Assembly (NCBI GenBank): GCA_007695145.1
Contig: REEI01000058.1
Coordinates: 43,589-107,588, forward strand
From: Saprospirales bacterium
GTDB lineage: Bacteria; Bacteroidota; Bacteroidia; Chitinophagales; Saprospiraceae
Length of the DNA: 64,000 nucleotides
Direction: 5' to 3'
Positions 7,737-17,288 of the stretch are shown here, piece after piece (the stretch's first letter is position 1; the number at the start of each line of letters is the position of its first letter). The notes under the pieces were generated by a model, which had not been told where the DNA came from, searched no databases, and saw only the letters and a list, made by a program, of their open reading frames with translations. The position numbers were made by a program, and so were the translations under genes.

Positions 7737-8695
7737 GCAATGACCTCGTGAGGGTCAAAGGGAATCAGTTCCCTGATAATAAAAAAACCATCTTCGCCCT
7801 GCGGCTGATAAAGAGGCATAAGAATAAGCCCTTCTTCCGGCGAAGGGATATCACCGTTTTTATCACGGGCAATTATTTCCCCTTTTTCAACCCTTTGGAA
7901 GTTTTGGTATCCAGGGTACATTTCAAATCCATCCTCAGGGCCTATAGAATGACAATAGGCTAACTCGGCGACCTTAGGCAAACCGGTTGAATGTTCTATA
8001 AGTAGCGAATCATGACGATTCTCGACGTCCTCCTCGGCTACACATCCAATAGTCCGCATGCAATTGGTAATGGCAGCTATGGCGCGATTGACCGACAATG
8101 GCTCATTGTGTTGACCACTTTCAAATACCACTGTGGTAGTACCCGGTAGAAAATGCTCCTCATTGAAAAAATGCAATGTGGTTCCTTTAATACCTTTGAG
8201 CATTCCCCGGATTACAGGGGCGTGCAACTCAACCCCCAGCTTGAGACTTTTCGGATCATCTGTTACGATAGAAAAAATGCCCCCTCTGGCAGTGGTTGTA
8301 TGTAAATCCAAAATAATTAATCGCTCGGGTTGATAGCGGTGATAATGGTATTCGATCAATTCCAATATTTCCTTCATTTCAAGATACTCATCCTTCAGCT
8401 CCGATGTGGGTGTTCTTCTTACATAATCCACATTATCGAGAGTCCACATCCTATTCAGATCTCGCTCAATGAAACGGACATTCTTCCTCATGGCTGGCAT
8501 ATTACCTTTAATCCCCAGAAAGAGACCTTTAAACATAAAGCCGGGATTAGTGATGGGTTCCACTTCAAGCATTTTGGCCATAAGAGTAATGGCTCGCAGT
8601 CCGGCCTTTTCATTGCCGTGCATTGCTCCAAGACAAACCAGCATAGGCCCCTTTAAGAGACCTTCATATTTCCCTATAATTCTGCTTCTTCTCAT
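7718..8695 (-). CDS. Succinylglutamate desuccinylase/aspartoacylase-family zinc hydrolase
   Basis: 325 residues of the M14-like AstE/AspA fold. Zinc-binding motif GAMHGNEKAG (HxxE, residues ~25-28), ERDLNR, LDLHTT (third zinc ligand) and FESGQH are all present. Members remove an acyl group from N-acyl amino acids or related amides in the cytoplasm. No arginine-degradation genes surround it, so the AstE role is not supported and the substrate is unknown. A -7 box lies 12 nt upstream of the start. The gene is convergent with recX. Confidence 0.88.
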   Translation of the reverse strand: MRRSRIIGKYEGLLKGPMLVCLGAMHGNEKAGLRAITLMAKMLEVEPITNPGFMFKGLFLGIKGNMPAMRKNVRFIERDLNRMWTLDNVDYVRRTPTSELKDEYLEMKEILELIEYHYHRYQPERLIILDLHTTTARGGIFSIVTDDPKSLKLGVELHAPVIRGMLKGIKGTTLHFFNEEHFLPGTTTVVFESGQHNEPLSVNRAIAAITNCMRTIGCVAEEDVENRHDSLLIEHSTGLPKVAELAYCHSIGPEDGFEMYPGYQNFQRVEKGEIIARDKNGDIPSPEEGLILMPLYQPQGEDGFFIIRELIPFDPHEVIAKKSTV

Positions 8696-8706
8696 TATTG
8701 CGGGTG

Positions 8707-8714
8707 CAAATATA
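8707..8714 (-). promoter_or_regulatory. -7 box for the deacylase gene
   Basis: Reverse-strand TATATTTG, an exact TAnnTTTG match, ending 12 nt before the start codon of the 7718-8695 gene; the leader would be only a few nucleotides. Confidence 0.5.
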
Positions 8715-8889
8715 CCAAAGGACCTCCTCTATGGGAAATTATCCCTCACGTTTATTTTTATCGTTATAAGAGCTGCCTACAAGCATCTAGCTAGATACAT
8801 TTGCCCAATGACTTACAGAAAAATAAGGGATTTCCTCCCAACAAAATCACAGGTGGTGAGACGATATTATCCAATCCTGTTCCAATATA

Positions 8890-8922
8890 TTTGAACGGTT
8901 TGAGGTTTTAGTTGTAATTTTG
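8890..8922 (+). promoter_or_regulatory. Promoter with -33 and -7 boxes
   Basis: TTTG (8890-8893), a 21-nt spacer, then TAATTTTG (8915-8922), matching both boxes of the Bacteroidota housekeeping promoter. It sits 36 nt before the ATG at 8959 and argues against the TTG at 8920 as a start, since that codon lies within the -7 box. Confidence 0.6.
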
Positions 8923-8958
8923 GTGAATAGTTATTTGATAAAGAAATTTTTTGACCAT

Positions 8959-9615
8959 ATGCATACCCTGCAAAATGTAGCCATGTTGGTTACTCTCAGT
9001 CTTTTACTCTGTGGGCAGACCCTTTTCTCCCAAGCGGATCAGGAGCGCCGCCCCATTCAATTCAGTGGTCAGGTTTTCACGGAAATCGATGAAGAATTAA
9101 GGCCTGTACCCTTTGTCAATATTGCCGTAAAAGGAACCAGCAGAGGTACCTTTTCGGATTATGAGGGCTTCTTTTCAATAGTTGCCCGGGAAGGAGAAAC
9201 GGTCGTTTTTTCTGCTCTGGGCTTTGAAGTCGTTGAATACGAAGTCCCAATGGATCTCTGGAGTGACCACTACACCATTTTTCAACTGATGACCAGAGAC
9301 ACTATTCTGCTACCCGAAACTGTGATTTATCCCTGGCCCTCCAGAAAATACTTTGATATTGAATTTCTCGCTATGGACGTCAGCAATGAATTGAAGCGAA
9401 GGGCCTCTGAAAACCTATCTGAAGAGGCGCTCGCCCGTCTGCGACAAGATCTGCCCGCCGACGGTGGAGAAGCGACCAATTTATACTTCAGACAACAATC
9501 TCAATCCTATTATCACCAGGGTCAATTCAGACCTATGAACATCCTCAACCCAATGGCCTGGAAGGACTTTATCGAGGCCTGGAGAGAGGGCAGATTTCGC
9601 CGCCAAAGCGAGTGA
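8959..9615 (+). CDS. Exported protein with carboxypeptidase-regulatory-like domain
   Basis: 218 residues. A signal peptide (residues 1-24, ending near LFSQ) precedes a CarboxypepD_reg-like beta-sandwich at about residues 32-110: FSGQVF, then PVPFVNIAVKGTSRGTFSDY, GFFSIVAREGETVVFSALGF. This is the domain that also opens TonB receptors in this phylum, here standing alone. The C-terminal half is charged and helical with an aromatic end (WKDFIEAWREGRF). Bacteroidota encode many such short proteins; their role is unknown. ATG 8959 is chosen from the promoter position and signal peptide. Confidence 0.8.
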   Translation: MHTLQNVAMLVTLSLLLCGQTLFSQADQERRPIQFSGQVFTEIDEELRPVPFVNIAVKGTSRGTFSDYEGFFSIVAREGETVVFSALGFEVVEYEVPMDLWSDHYTIFQLMTRDTILLPETVIYPWPSRKYFDIEFLAMDVSNELKRRASENLSEEALARLRQDLPADGGEATNLYFRQQSQSYYHQGQFRPMNILNPMAWKDFIEAWREGRFRRQSE

Positions 9616-9719
9616 AGTTTCTTCAAGGGAAAATTTTATTGACTTTTATATTGAATTTCAATAATTAGCCTTATTTTTATTGCTGAAATAATAGTTTATC
9701 AAACAGCAAAATCTTTGGC

Positions 9720-10289
9720 ATGATATCCCGTAAATTTACTCTACTGCTTTTAGCGTTCCTCCCCCTGTTCTTTTGGTCTTGTTCAAGCGATGATGATGGC
9801 TCAGGATCAGGGCCAAATTTTATTGAGTTCAAGCTCAATGACCGGCAAGTGAGAATAAACGATTACGGTACCGGCCAGGGGGTAATATCGGCTACACTTT
9901 TAAACCTTCAGGATATAAGTGCCTATACTCTTGTATCATCCTATACACGTGTCTGGGGAAATGAAAATATCGGTGTGCATTTTAGTATATCCTCCAAAGA
10001 ACCATTAGGAATTAGAACTTACCCAGTGGATGGAAGCACCGTTGAGGGGTTGTTAAACTATCCCACCTACAGTTTTGTGGAAGTGGGAAAAAACACCATG
10101 GCCGCAAGGTCTGAATACACCACCGGCACCATTGAACTGACCAGTTTTGAAGCAGTCATTGGCGGAGTAGTTGAAGGCACCTTCCATTTTGACAACATAG
10201 TTGAGGTCAGCGAAACCTTCGATGTAATTTCTTCTAACCACACTATTTCAGAAGGTAGATTCAGACTTACTATAGATAGGATCGAATAA
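9720..10289 (+). CDS. Putative lipoprotein, unrecognised
   Basis: 189 residues. Signal sequence with FFWSC, so C21 is the likely lipidated cysteine, followed by a flexible acidic linker (SSDDDGSGSG) usual for surface or periplasmic lipoproteins of this phylum. The remainder is beta-rich and Thr/Ser-rich (SATLLNLQDISAYT, STVEGLLNYPTYSF, GTFHFDNIVEVSETF), in the style of small Bacteroidota beta-sandwich lipoproteins. It follows the previous gene by 104 nt and precedes a repeat element. Confidence 0.78.
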   Translation: MISRKFTLLLLAFLPLFFWSCSSDDDGSGSGPNFIEFKLNDRQVRINDYGTGQGVISATLLNLQDISAYTLVSSYTRVWGNENIGVHFSISSKEPLGIRTYPVDGSTVEGLLNYPTYSFVEVGKNTMAARSEYTTGTIELTSFEAVIGGVVEGTFHFDNIVEVSETFDVISSNHTISEGRFRLTIDRIE

Positions 10290-10300
10290 GAAAAAAATTA

Positions 10301-10630
10301 TATTGTTTTAGGCAAATAAGTATGATGAAAACACCTCATGAATACTTTACTATTTCTTCGACTCAAGTAAAAATAACAATCCCGGCACTAATGGACAATC
10401 TTGATTTACGAACAAGGAACACCGATTTATGATTTCAGATTTAATACCATTCAAACTTTCCTGCAAATCATAGCTAATCATACATTTATTACAATGGGCG
10501 TTAATCGGTGTTCGTTAATCAACCACTGTCCTATTTCACCTTTACTCATTAAGACTGGCCCTCTTTCACTTGTCTGGATTGAAGACAACCAAGACTATTT
10601 GATATATATTCCTAAATAGCCTAATTCAAA
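10301..10630 (+). mobile_element. MITE-like element, copy C, 330 bp
   Basis: Same orientation and overall sequence as the element at 5189-5537: it begins ATTGTTTTAGGCAAATAAG (10302) and ends TAGCCTAATTCAA. The interior shares ATGAAAACACCTCATGAATA, the GAACACCGATT arm and TCGGTGTTCGTTAATC. It carries a ~20-bp net deletion relative to copy A, and the left arm of the internal palindrome has decayed (CCGATTTATG instead of CCGATTAACG). Flanking target duplication is not clear (AATTA versus AATTT at best). Short reading frames within it are incidental. Confidence 0.75.
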
Positions 10631-10710
10631 ATTTTTATTGGCCTTCTTAACCACTTTTCAAGTGCAAATGATGCGCAGCCAACAATTGTGGTTTTAAGAA
10701 ATATCCTGAA

Positions 10711-11937
10711 TCAAATGCCAAATTCAACCTGAAATATGGCAATCCAGTGGTCGTTAGTGCCCGCTGACAAATGGTCCGGCACTCTCGAAAACCGATTGTA
10801 GCCGGTATTTAATTGCACCTTTACCCTGTGCCTTTTAATATATTTTGTGATGCCCAGTAAATACTCGTCTCGGGTCGGTGTAAACTCACTCAATTGTCTT
10901 TCCGGCTGAACAGTAGCGAAGCGACTACTCAACTCCCAGTTTGAAGGAAAAACATAGCTGAGTTGAGCATTAAATCCCCACCCTGACAGCATAAATTCCG
11001 GAAAGTCAGAATTTTCAGGTAAACCAGTGAAAACAGCATCGTCCACATCCTTTTGTATATACTCTCCAAGCAATGCCCATCCGTTGTACTTGATCATCAT
11101 ATCTACCATAAAGCTGGTTATATCTCGCTCCTCCATAATGGCAATTCCGGTCTGGCCATTGGCTCTGGTCGCTTTGTGGTTAAAAGATGAGGCGATCCCC
11201 AATGACATTTTAGGACTTGGCTCTCTGTAGAGGTCTCCCTCCAGAAAATCGCCATTGGAAGTGAACGCACCAAAGGGCAGAAACTCAACTCTTCCTGTAT
11301 AAGCCAGGCCATTATTGGTAGCGGGTGCATTCCGGCCATCTCCTGTTGTCACTGCAGCTTTCAAGATCAACTCGCTCCTCCCAAGATGAATGGTGTGGTA
11401 CCCAAACAGACCAAAGTCGCGGTCAATAGTGAAATTGGCATTGGCAATAGATCTGTCTGCAAATTGAAGACTACCTGATGAAATAACCCGCTGACGATTG
11501 CCTGGTAACTTCCCCTGGCCAAATCCAATGTAGGTATCAGAGTCAAAAAAATAATAAACCATTGCATCCCTAACTACCTGAGGAATAACTCCTCTATCGA
11601 GATCCTGGTCTGATCTGGAAAAGGAAAGCTGAATATAATACTGAAATCGGCTGTCCACAAGATACCCATCAAACCTCAGTCGAAGCCTTCGCACCCGGGC
11701 TTCAAACCGATCGGGGCTGAGATCCGAATCTGAAACTGAAAAGTAGGCCAGTCGGTTCTGCATCCGAAACCTCAAATTCAATAAGAAGTCTTCTTGTTTC
11801 TTGATGGTTATGGCATCGCCCACCTCTATCAAGGCCCTCTCGTCCAATTCTGTTTGAGAAAATATTATAAGTGGCAGCAACACTAATCCCGTCACCAGGG
11901 AAGCGCAAAGAGCAATAAAAGGCGAAATTGACTTCAT
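10711..11937 (-). CDS. Phosphate-selective porin O/P-like outer-membrane protein
   Basis: 408 residues with a signal peptide (1-28, cleavage near FSQ) and a barrel. The segment FEARVRRLRLRFDGYLVDSRFQYYIQLSFSR and the following GQGKLPGNRQRVISSGSLQFADRS are the OprO/OprP family pattern seen widely in Bacteroidota, and it ends in the aromatic-rich FQVEFGI expected of a barrel C-terminus. Channel for anions, phosphate or pyrophosphate in characterised members; specificity here is not deducible. Nineteen nt downstream of pckA on the same strand, so possibly co-transcribed with it. Confidence 0.85.
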   Translation of the reverse strand: MKSISPFIALCASLVTGLVLLPLIIFSQTELDERALIEVGDAITIKKQEDFLLNLRFRMQNRLAYFSVSDSDLSPDRFEARVRRLRLRFDGYLVDSRFQYYIQLSFSRSDQDLDRGVIPQVVRDAMVYYFFDSDTYIGFGQGKLPGNRQRVISSGSLQFADRSIANANFTIDRDFGLFGYHTIHLGRSELILKAAVTTGDGRNAPATNNGLAYTGRVEFLPFGAFTSNGDFLEGDLYREPSPKMSLGIASSFNHKATRANGQTGIAIMEERDITSFMVDMMIKYNGWALLGEYIQKDVDDAVFTGLPENSDFPEFMLSGWGFNAQLSYVFPSNWELSSRFATVQPERQLSEFTPTRDEYLLGITKYIKRHRVKVQLNTGYNRFSRVPDHLSAGTNDHWIAIFQVEFGI

Positions 11938-11955
11938 ATTTGAGAGCTAAAATCT

Positions 11956-13557
11956 TTAATTGCCGGGAGCTGCAGAAAGAATCTGACTGGAGGCTACACT
12001 TTCAAATTTTGCAAAATTCTCTCTGAAAAATCCAGCAAGCTGAACCGCCTTTTCGCGATAGGCCGCTCTATCATCCCAGGTGTTTTCCGGATTGAGCAAT
12101 TCACTGGGCACATCAGGGCAATTCACAGGCATACTCAATCCAAAAATATCGTGAGTACGATAATCCACCTCATTCAGTCTGCCGTCCATTGCAGCGTTGA
12201 CCATTGCTCTTGTATATCTTATGCTAATTCTTCTTCCGGTACCATATGGCCCACCAGACCAGCCAGTGTTGACCAGCCAAACATTAGCCTGGTGCTTTCT
12301 CATGCGCTCGCCCAGCATCTCTGCATACTGGGTTGGATGAAGAGGAAGAAAAGGGGCGCCAAAACAAGCTGAAAATGCGACCTGCGGCTCTACTACTCCT
12401 TCCTCCGTTCCGGCCACTTTTGCAGTGTAGCCTGAAATAAAGTGGTACATGGCCTGCTCAGGACTGAGTTTGGAGATGGGTGGTAATACACCAAAAGCAT
12501 CGCAAGTGAGAAAAAAGATATTCTTTGGATGGCCACCCTTTGATCCACCCACTGCATTTGCAATATGGTAAATGGGGTAAGAGACCCTTGTGTTCTGCGT
12601 AATGCTGTCATCTGAGAAATCAGGCTCGCGCGTTCCCTCAAAGAATCCAATATTCTCCATTATTGCCCGATGCTTGATAGCATTGTAAATATCCGGCTCG
12701 CTATCCTTTGAAAGGTGTATGCACTTCGCATAACAGCCGCCCTCAAAATTAAAAATTCCCTCATCTGACCACCCGTGTTCATCGTCTCCAATTAACTGAC
12801 GGCCCGGATCGGCTGACAAGGTGGTCTTTCCGGTACCGGATAGTCCAAAAAAGACCGCTGTATCACCTTTCTTTCCAAGATTGGCAGAACAATGCATGCT
12901 GAGTACATTGTGTTCCATGGGAAGAATGAAGTTAAGGATGGAAAACATACCCTTTTTTATCTCACCGGTATAGGCAGTCCCTCCAATAATTACTGTCTTT
13001 TCTGAAAAACTAATAATGGCAAAGTTCTCTCTGCGGGTTCCGTCTTCTTCCGGTTTGGCGAAAAATCCTGGCGCACAAATAATTTGCCACTCAGGTTGAA
13101 ATTGCGCCAATTCCTCCTTAGATGGCCTCAAAAACATATTGAAGCCAAATTGATTACTCCAGGGGTATTCAGTAATCAGTCTGAGATTCTTTCGGTACTT
13201 TTTATGGGCGCAAACGGCAGCATCTCTCACAAAAACATCCTTGTCCTCAAAGTATTTCAACAATTTCTCCTTTAGGCTATGAAACTTTTCAACTTCAAAG
13301 GCGACATTGATTTTATTCCAATCCACCGTTTGAGCAGTCAGCTCATCCTTTACGATAAATCGATCAGATGGAGAGCGACCTGTAAACTTCCCAGTATTGA
13401 CACATACAGCACCGGACATTGCCAATACACCCATGCCTCTTTTTATAGTTTCCTCTACCAACTCCTCGGGAGTTAAATTCCAATAGGCGTTCCCGAATTT
13501 TCTGATACCATGGACGGCCAGAGATGCATTGGGGTTTTTGATTCCAAATTCCTGCAT
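11956..13557 (-). CDS. pckA: Phosphoenolpyruvate carboxykinase (ATP)
   Basis: 533 residues, the normal length. Substrate loop TGRSPSDRF (residues 59-67), nucleotide P-loop GLSGTGKTT (238-246), the metal/kinase-2 segment LIGDDEHGWSDEG (255-267) and the adenine-binding region NTRVSYPI are intact. Converts oxaloacetate and ATP to PEP and CO2 for gluconeogenesis. The GLSGTGKTT form of the P-loop is that of ATP-dependent enzymes. A -7 box lies 72 nt upstream; the porin gene follows closely. Confidence 0.98.
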   Translation of the reverse strand: MQEFGIKNPNASLAVHGIRKFGNAYWNLTPEELVEETIKRGMGVLAMSGAVCVNTGKFTGRSPSDRFIVKDELTAQTVDWNKINVAFEVEKFHSLKEKLLKYFEDKDVFVRDAAVCAHKKYRKNLRLITEYPWSNQFGFNMFLRPSKEELAQFQPEWQIICAPGFFAKPEEDGTRRENFAIISFSEKTVIIGGTAYTGEIKKGMFSILNFILPMEHNVLSMHCSANLGKKGDTAVFFGLSGTGKTTLSADPGRQLIGDDEHGWSDEGIFNFEGGCYAKCIHLSKDSEPDIYNAIKHRAIMENIGFFEGTREPDFSDDSITQNTRVSYPIYHIANAVGGSKGGHPKNIFFLTCDAFGVLPPISKLSPEQAMYHFISGYTAKVAGTEEGVVEPQVAFSACFGAPFLPLHPTQYAEMLGERMRKHQANVWLVNTGWSGGPYGTGRRISIRYTRAMVNAAMDGRLNEVDYRTHDIFGLSMPVNCPDVPSELLNPENTWDDRAAYREKAVQLAGFFRENFAKFESVASSQILSAAPGN

Positions 13558-13628
13558 TACAATTTTTTTGCGGTTAATATTTTCAACAATCCAAACCTCT
13601 TTTGATTAGGAATGTCGGTGAACGGATG

Positions 13629-13636
13629 CAAAGATA
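13629..13636 (-). promoter_or_regulatory. -7 box of pckA
   Basis: Reverse-strand TATCTTTG, exact to TAnnTTTG, about 70 nt before the pckA start codon. Confidence 0.5.
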
Positions 13637-13800
13637 AAAAACCATATATGAACTCCCCGTACACCACCCCAGGTCAAACTGATTTTTGAGATGCTTTAAC
13701 AGGAAAAGTGTGGAATTAACACTGCCTTATCATCGTCCAGGATTCAGGTGTAGAGTATGCGTCCCATTAAGTCTCTACTTCAAAAGAGTTTACCTGAGCG

Positions 13801-14979
13801 TCAGGAAGAAGCGGAAGGCAATTCAATTGTGAATGTTGTTCCCTCATCGGGTTTGGAGGATTTTACATAAATTTTTCCCTTGTGGTAATCTTCGATTATT
13901 CGCCTTGCAAGTGATAGACCCAGCCCCCAACCACGCTTCTTGGTTGAGTACCCCGGCTTAAATATCTCCTTGAATTTTCCCGAAGGAATGCCCTTGCCCG
14001 AATCTGAAATATCAATATATACTGTTCTTGGGGAGGAGTGGACGGCAGTCATTATCAATCCCTTGTCACCCATAGCATCTAAACTATTGCGAATCAGGTT
14101 CTCAATGACCCATTCAAAAAGATGCCGGTTTACTCTTACAAGATCAGTCGATTCGTCATGCTCCAGTCTGAATTGAACCTGTCTTGGAGCACGTCTCTTC
14201 ATATAGTCCATAATCGGAGGCAGTATTTCAGAAATGGCCATAACATTCAGCTCCGGGCTGCTCCCCACCTTGGAGAAACGGTCTGCAATCAACTCCAATC
14301 GATTAATGTCCTTGCGAAGTTCATCGAGAATATCTTTTTTCTCCTGATCATCTTCATCAGTGATGGAGTCCATAACCTCTACCCATCCAACGATAGCATT
14401 AATTGGGGTCCCCAATTGATGAGCGGTCTCTTTTGCCATACCGGCCCACACCCTGTTTTGCTCAGCTTTACGCGCTGCGCTAAACCCTAGAAAACCAAGC
14501 AATACAAAGGCTCCTACCAGTACAATCTGTATAATGGGAAAGTAGGTCAAAAGCTGCAGCACCATTGAATGTTTGTAATAAATATACTGCTGTGGATTCT
14601 GAGGAGTACTTATGACAAAGGGTTCATTTCCATCGGCCCGAATTCGCTCAAGTTGGTGCTGAAGATACTCCATGTCCTGATCTCTGGTGAGCCCGAAATT
14701 AAGGCCAAACAAGATGTTGTCCTGCTCATCCACCAGTATGAGGGGTATAGATCTGTTCTTTTCAATCACATACGATTGAAAAGTGAGATCCGCATCTAAG
14801 TTCTCAGAATCGAGATTGATAGCCTCATAGGCTTTGGAAATGAGATCGATCTTATCTCTCTCTCCCTCTGCAAGTTGGGATGCCAGATAGCTGGTATAAA
14901 CCAGAGAGATGAGCAGTATCACCACACCACTCAAACCCAGCCACCACTTATAATTAAGATATATTTTTCCCAGTTTCAT
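13801..14979 (-). CDS. Membrane sensor histidine kinase
   Basis: 392 residues. Two transmembrane helices (about 14-33 and 140-165) bracket a ~105-residue periplasmic sensor segment with no recognised domain. The HisKA helix carries KETAHQLGTPINA, with H187 as phospho-acceptor; the form ETAHQLGTP is common in Bacteroidota kinases. HATPase boxes follow: N box ENLIRNSLDAMGD, G1 DSGKGIP, and G2 RGWGLGLSLARRI. No response regulator gene is adjacent, so it is an orphan and its partner lies elsewhere. No HAMP domain is evident. Confidence 0.93.
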   Translation of the reverse strand: MKLGKIYLNYKWWLGLSGVVILLISLVYTSYLASQLAEGERDKIDLISKAYEAINLDSENLDADLTFQSYVIEKNRSIPLILVDEQDNILFGLNFGLTRDQDMEYLQHQLERIRADGNEPFVISTPQNPQQYIYYKHSMVLQLLTYFPIIQIVLVGAFVLLGFLGFSAARKAEQNRVWAGMAKETAHQLGTPINAIVGWVEVMDSITDEDDQEKKDILDELRKDINRLELIADRFSKVGSSPELNVMAISEILPPIMDYMKRRAPRQVQFRLEHDESTDLVRVNRHLFEWVIENLIRNSLDAMGDKGLIMTAVHSSPRTVYIDISDSGKGIPSGKFKEIFKPGYSTKKRGWGLGLSLARRIIEDYHKGKIYVKSSKPDEGTTFTIELPSASS

Positions 14980-15198
14980 TAACTGAACGAACCGTTACCA
15001 AAGGCAAAATAACTAATAAATGACCAAAACAACCTCATCTATGTTTATATAACTTTATTCACCTTCGCTCAATTTTGTCGAACTATTTCAGTTATTGAGT
15101 TATTTTTCGCTCTAAAAGGCGCATAATTAACAACCCATTTATGAATAAGCCTGTTGAAAAAGGGCAAGTGTAAAGACCATTATATTTTAAAGCCAACA

Positions 15199-16233
15199 AT
15201 GAAAGACATCAGAGAATTAGATAAGGAGAAGTTATTGGAAATCATGAAATCCATGGGTGAGCCCTCTTATAGGGTGGATCAAATTTGGACATGGATGTGG
15301 AGGGATGGAGTCAATGATTTTGAAGAAATGACCAATTTGCCAAAAGCACTTCGACAAAAGTTGAGTGAAGCATTTACACTGCACAAGGCGGAGGTTGCAG
15401 ATGTGCAGAAAAGCAGTGATGGCACTATAAAAAGTGCCTTTAAGCTCTGGGATGGCTCGAGAATAGAGGCGGTATTGATACCTGTACCTGAAGACAGGCG
15501 ATTCACTCTTTGTGTAAGCTGTCAGGTCGGTTGCAGTTTGAGTTGTTCATTTTGCGCCACAGGCAAGATGAAACGGGTGCGCAACCTCAACGCAGGTGAA
15601 ATACTAGATCAGTTCTTTGAGGTGAATCGCCAATCAATAGAAACCTTTGGACATCCACTCACAAACATTGTATACATGGGCATGGGAGAACCTCTGCTGA
15701 CCTATCGCGAAGTGATGAGGAGCATTTCCTTTCTCACTCAACCCGAAGGAATAAATATGTCCCCTCGCAGAATTACAGTGAGTACCGCCGGCATTTCAAA
15801 AATGATCAAAAAATTGGCGGATGACAAGGTGAGATTCAACCTGGCGCTGAGCCTTCATGCTGCCAATGATTTGAAAAGAAATAAAATCATGGCGATCAAT
15901 GAACAAAACGACCTCTCCTCCCTGATGGAGGCACTGGAGTATTTCTATCAAAAAACAGGCAACCGCATTAGCTATGAATACATAGCTTTCAACAATTTCA
16001 ACGATTCAGATGAAGATGCGATGGAACTAGCATCCTTGTGTAAAAAATTTCCCGTTAGGGTAAATATTATTGAGTACAATCCAGTGGAAGGCCTGGATTT
16101 TGTCAAAACAAATGAAGATCAACTGGATCGCTTTGCAAGAATTTTAGTTCAAAACAATGTGAGAGTCACTGTGAGAAGAAGCAGGGGAAAAGATATCGAC
16201 GCTGCATGTGGGCAACTGGCCAATAAGGATTGA
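15199..16233 (+). CDS. rlmN: 23S rRNA (adenine2503-C2)-methyltransferase RlmN
   Basis: 344 residues from the ATG at 15199; an upstream TTG at 15154 is an unlikely start. The radical-SAM CxxxCxxC is C112, C116, C119 (GCSLSCSFCATGKM), and the methyl-carrying cysteine near the C-terminus is C337 (DAACGQL). MGMGEPL and STAGI are family hallmarks. It methylates A2503 of 23S rRNA and A37 of some tRNAs. Transcribed alone, convergent with the PfkB kinase. Confidence 0.98.
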   Translation: MKDIRELDKEKLLEIMKSMGEPSYRVDQIWTWMWRDGVNDFEEMTNLPKALRQKLSEAFTLHKAEVADVQKSSDGTIKSAFKLWDGSRIEAVLIPVPEDRRFTLCVSCQVGCSLSCSFCATGKMKRVRNLNAGEILDQFFEVNRQSIETFGHPLTNIVYMGMGEPLLTYREVMRSISFLTQPEGINMSPRRITVSTAGISKMIKKLADDKVRFNLALSLHAANDLKRNKIMAINEQNDLSSLMEALEYFYQKTGNRISYEYIAFNNFNDSDEDAMELASLCKKFPVRVNIIEYNPVEGLDFVKTNEDQLDRFARILVQNNVRVTVRRSRGKDIDAACGQLANKD

Positions 16234-16286
16234 AATGAAAGTTAAATTCTTATGCTGTAAAAAGAAGTAGCCATTCAATTAAGACA

Positions 16287-17204
16287 TTACTCCATATCAA
16301 AGTGAACCAACTTTACAAATTCATTGATTCTGGACTTGATATCGCTGTCTGAGAGCGATTTGAGGCGATTGATGCTGAATTCTTCCACGCAAAATGAGGC
16401 CATGGCGGAGCCGTATATAATGGCTCGCTTGAGGTTTTCAAAGGTCAACTCTCCCTTTCCCGCCAGATAGCCCATCATGCCACCAGCAAAAGTGTCCCCG
16501 GCGCCTGTCGGGTCATTGACCTCATATAAAGGTAAGGCAGGAGCAAAAAATACATTGTCCTTGTCAAATAACAGGGCACCGTGTTCTCCTTTTTTAATGA
16601 TGAGGTAGCGCGGACCCATTTTGAGTATTTCTCTAGCTGCCTTGGCAAGTGAGAATTCACCTGAAAGTTGCCTCGCCTCTTCATCATTTATGGTAAGAAT
16701 GTCTACCTTCGAAATGACCACCTTCAATTCATCCATAGCAGTATCCATCCAGAAATTCATCGTGTCCATTGCTATAATTCCGGGTCGCTTCTCCATTTGA
16801 TCCAAAACCATATTTTGAATAGACGGTGTGAGATTTCCCAGCATGAGGAAGTCGCTTTTCCTGTATTCAGGAGGCAACACGGGATTAAAATCTTGTAATA
16901 CATTCAATTGGGTCTCTAGAGTGTCCCTTGAATTCATGTCGGTGTGATACCGACCCTTCCAAAAAAAAGACCTTCCTCCATTTACCAAATGTATTCCTGA
17001 GGTATCCACTCCTCTGGAGCGAAGCAGCTCCAACTCAGCATCCGGAAAGTCCTCTCCGATTATGGAAACAATGCGAATATCGCCGGTGAAATACGAGGCC
17101 GCCCATGCTATGTAGGTCGCAGCCCCCCCAACAACGCGCTCTGCAGTTCCTCTTGGAGTCTCAATAGTATCGATGGCAACAGTTCCTAAGGCGAGAAGTG
17201 ACAT
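16287..17204 (-). CDS. PfkB-family carbohydrate/nucleoside kinase
   Basis: 305 residues with the ribokinase fold. The first signature region is GGAATYIAWAASYF (residues 26-40); the second, DPTGAGDTFAGG (231-242), holds the anion hole and the catalytic base D237. The family phosphorylates sugars, nucleosides or related alcohols. No pathway genes surround it, so the substrate is unknown. It ends 53 nt from the convergent rlmN and is separated from the upstream ompA-type gene by a terminator, so it probably has its own promoter. Confidence 0.9.
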   Translation of the reverse strand: MSLLALGTVAIDTIETPRGTAERVVGGAATYIAWAASYFTGDIRIVSIIGEDFPDAELELLRSRGVDTSGIHLVNGGRSFFWKGRYHTDMNSRDTLETQLNVLQDFNPVLPPEYRKSDFLMLGNLTPSIQNMVLDQMEKRPGIIAMDTMNFWMDTAMDELKVVISKVDILTINDEEARQLSGEFSLAKAAREILKMGPRYLIIKKGEHGALLFDKDNVFFAPALPLYEVNDPTGAGDTFAGGMMGYLAGKGELTFENLKRAIIYGSAMASFCVEEFSINRLKSLSDSDIKSRINEFVKLVHFDME

Positions 17205-17226
17205 AAATTAAAAGGTGTATTTAACG

Positions 17227-17253
17227 AAAAAAAGGGCAGGATTGCTCCTGCCC
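17227..17253 (-). terminator. Intrinsic terminator of the OmpA-family gene
   Basis: Perfect eight-pair stem GGGCAGGA (17234-17241) with TCCTGCCC (17246-17253) around TTGC; on the reverse strand it is followed by seven T. It lies 36 nt downstream of the ompA-type stop codon. Confidence 0.92.
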
Positions 17254-17288
17254 ATTAATATTTAATATAGTACCATGGACCAGAAAAA

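Noticed and set aside
7718..8695. Arginine-catabolic astE
   Set aside because: The fold matches, but no other ast genes are nearby, so the specific name is not warranted.
10401..10619. 72-codon frame, with a similar one in copy A
   Set aside because: Both lie inside the MITE-like element, are not conserved between the two copies, and have no transposase features.
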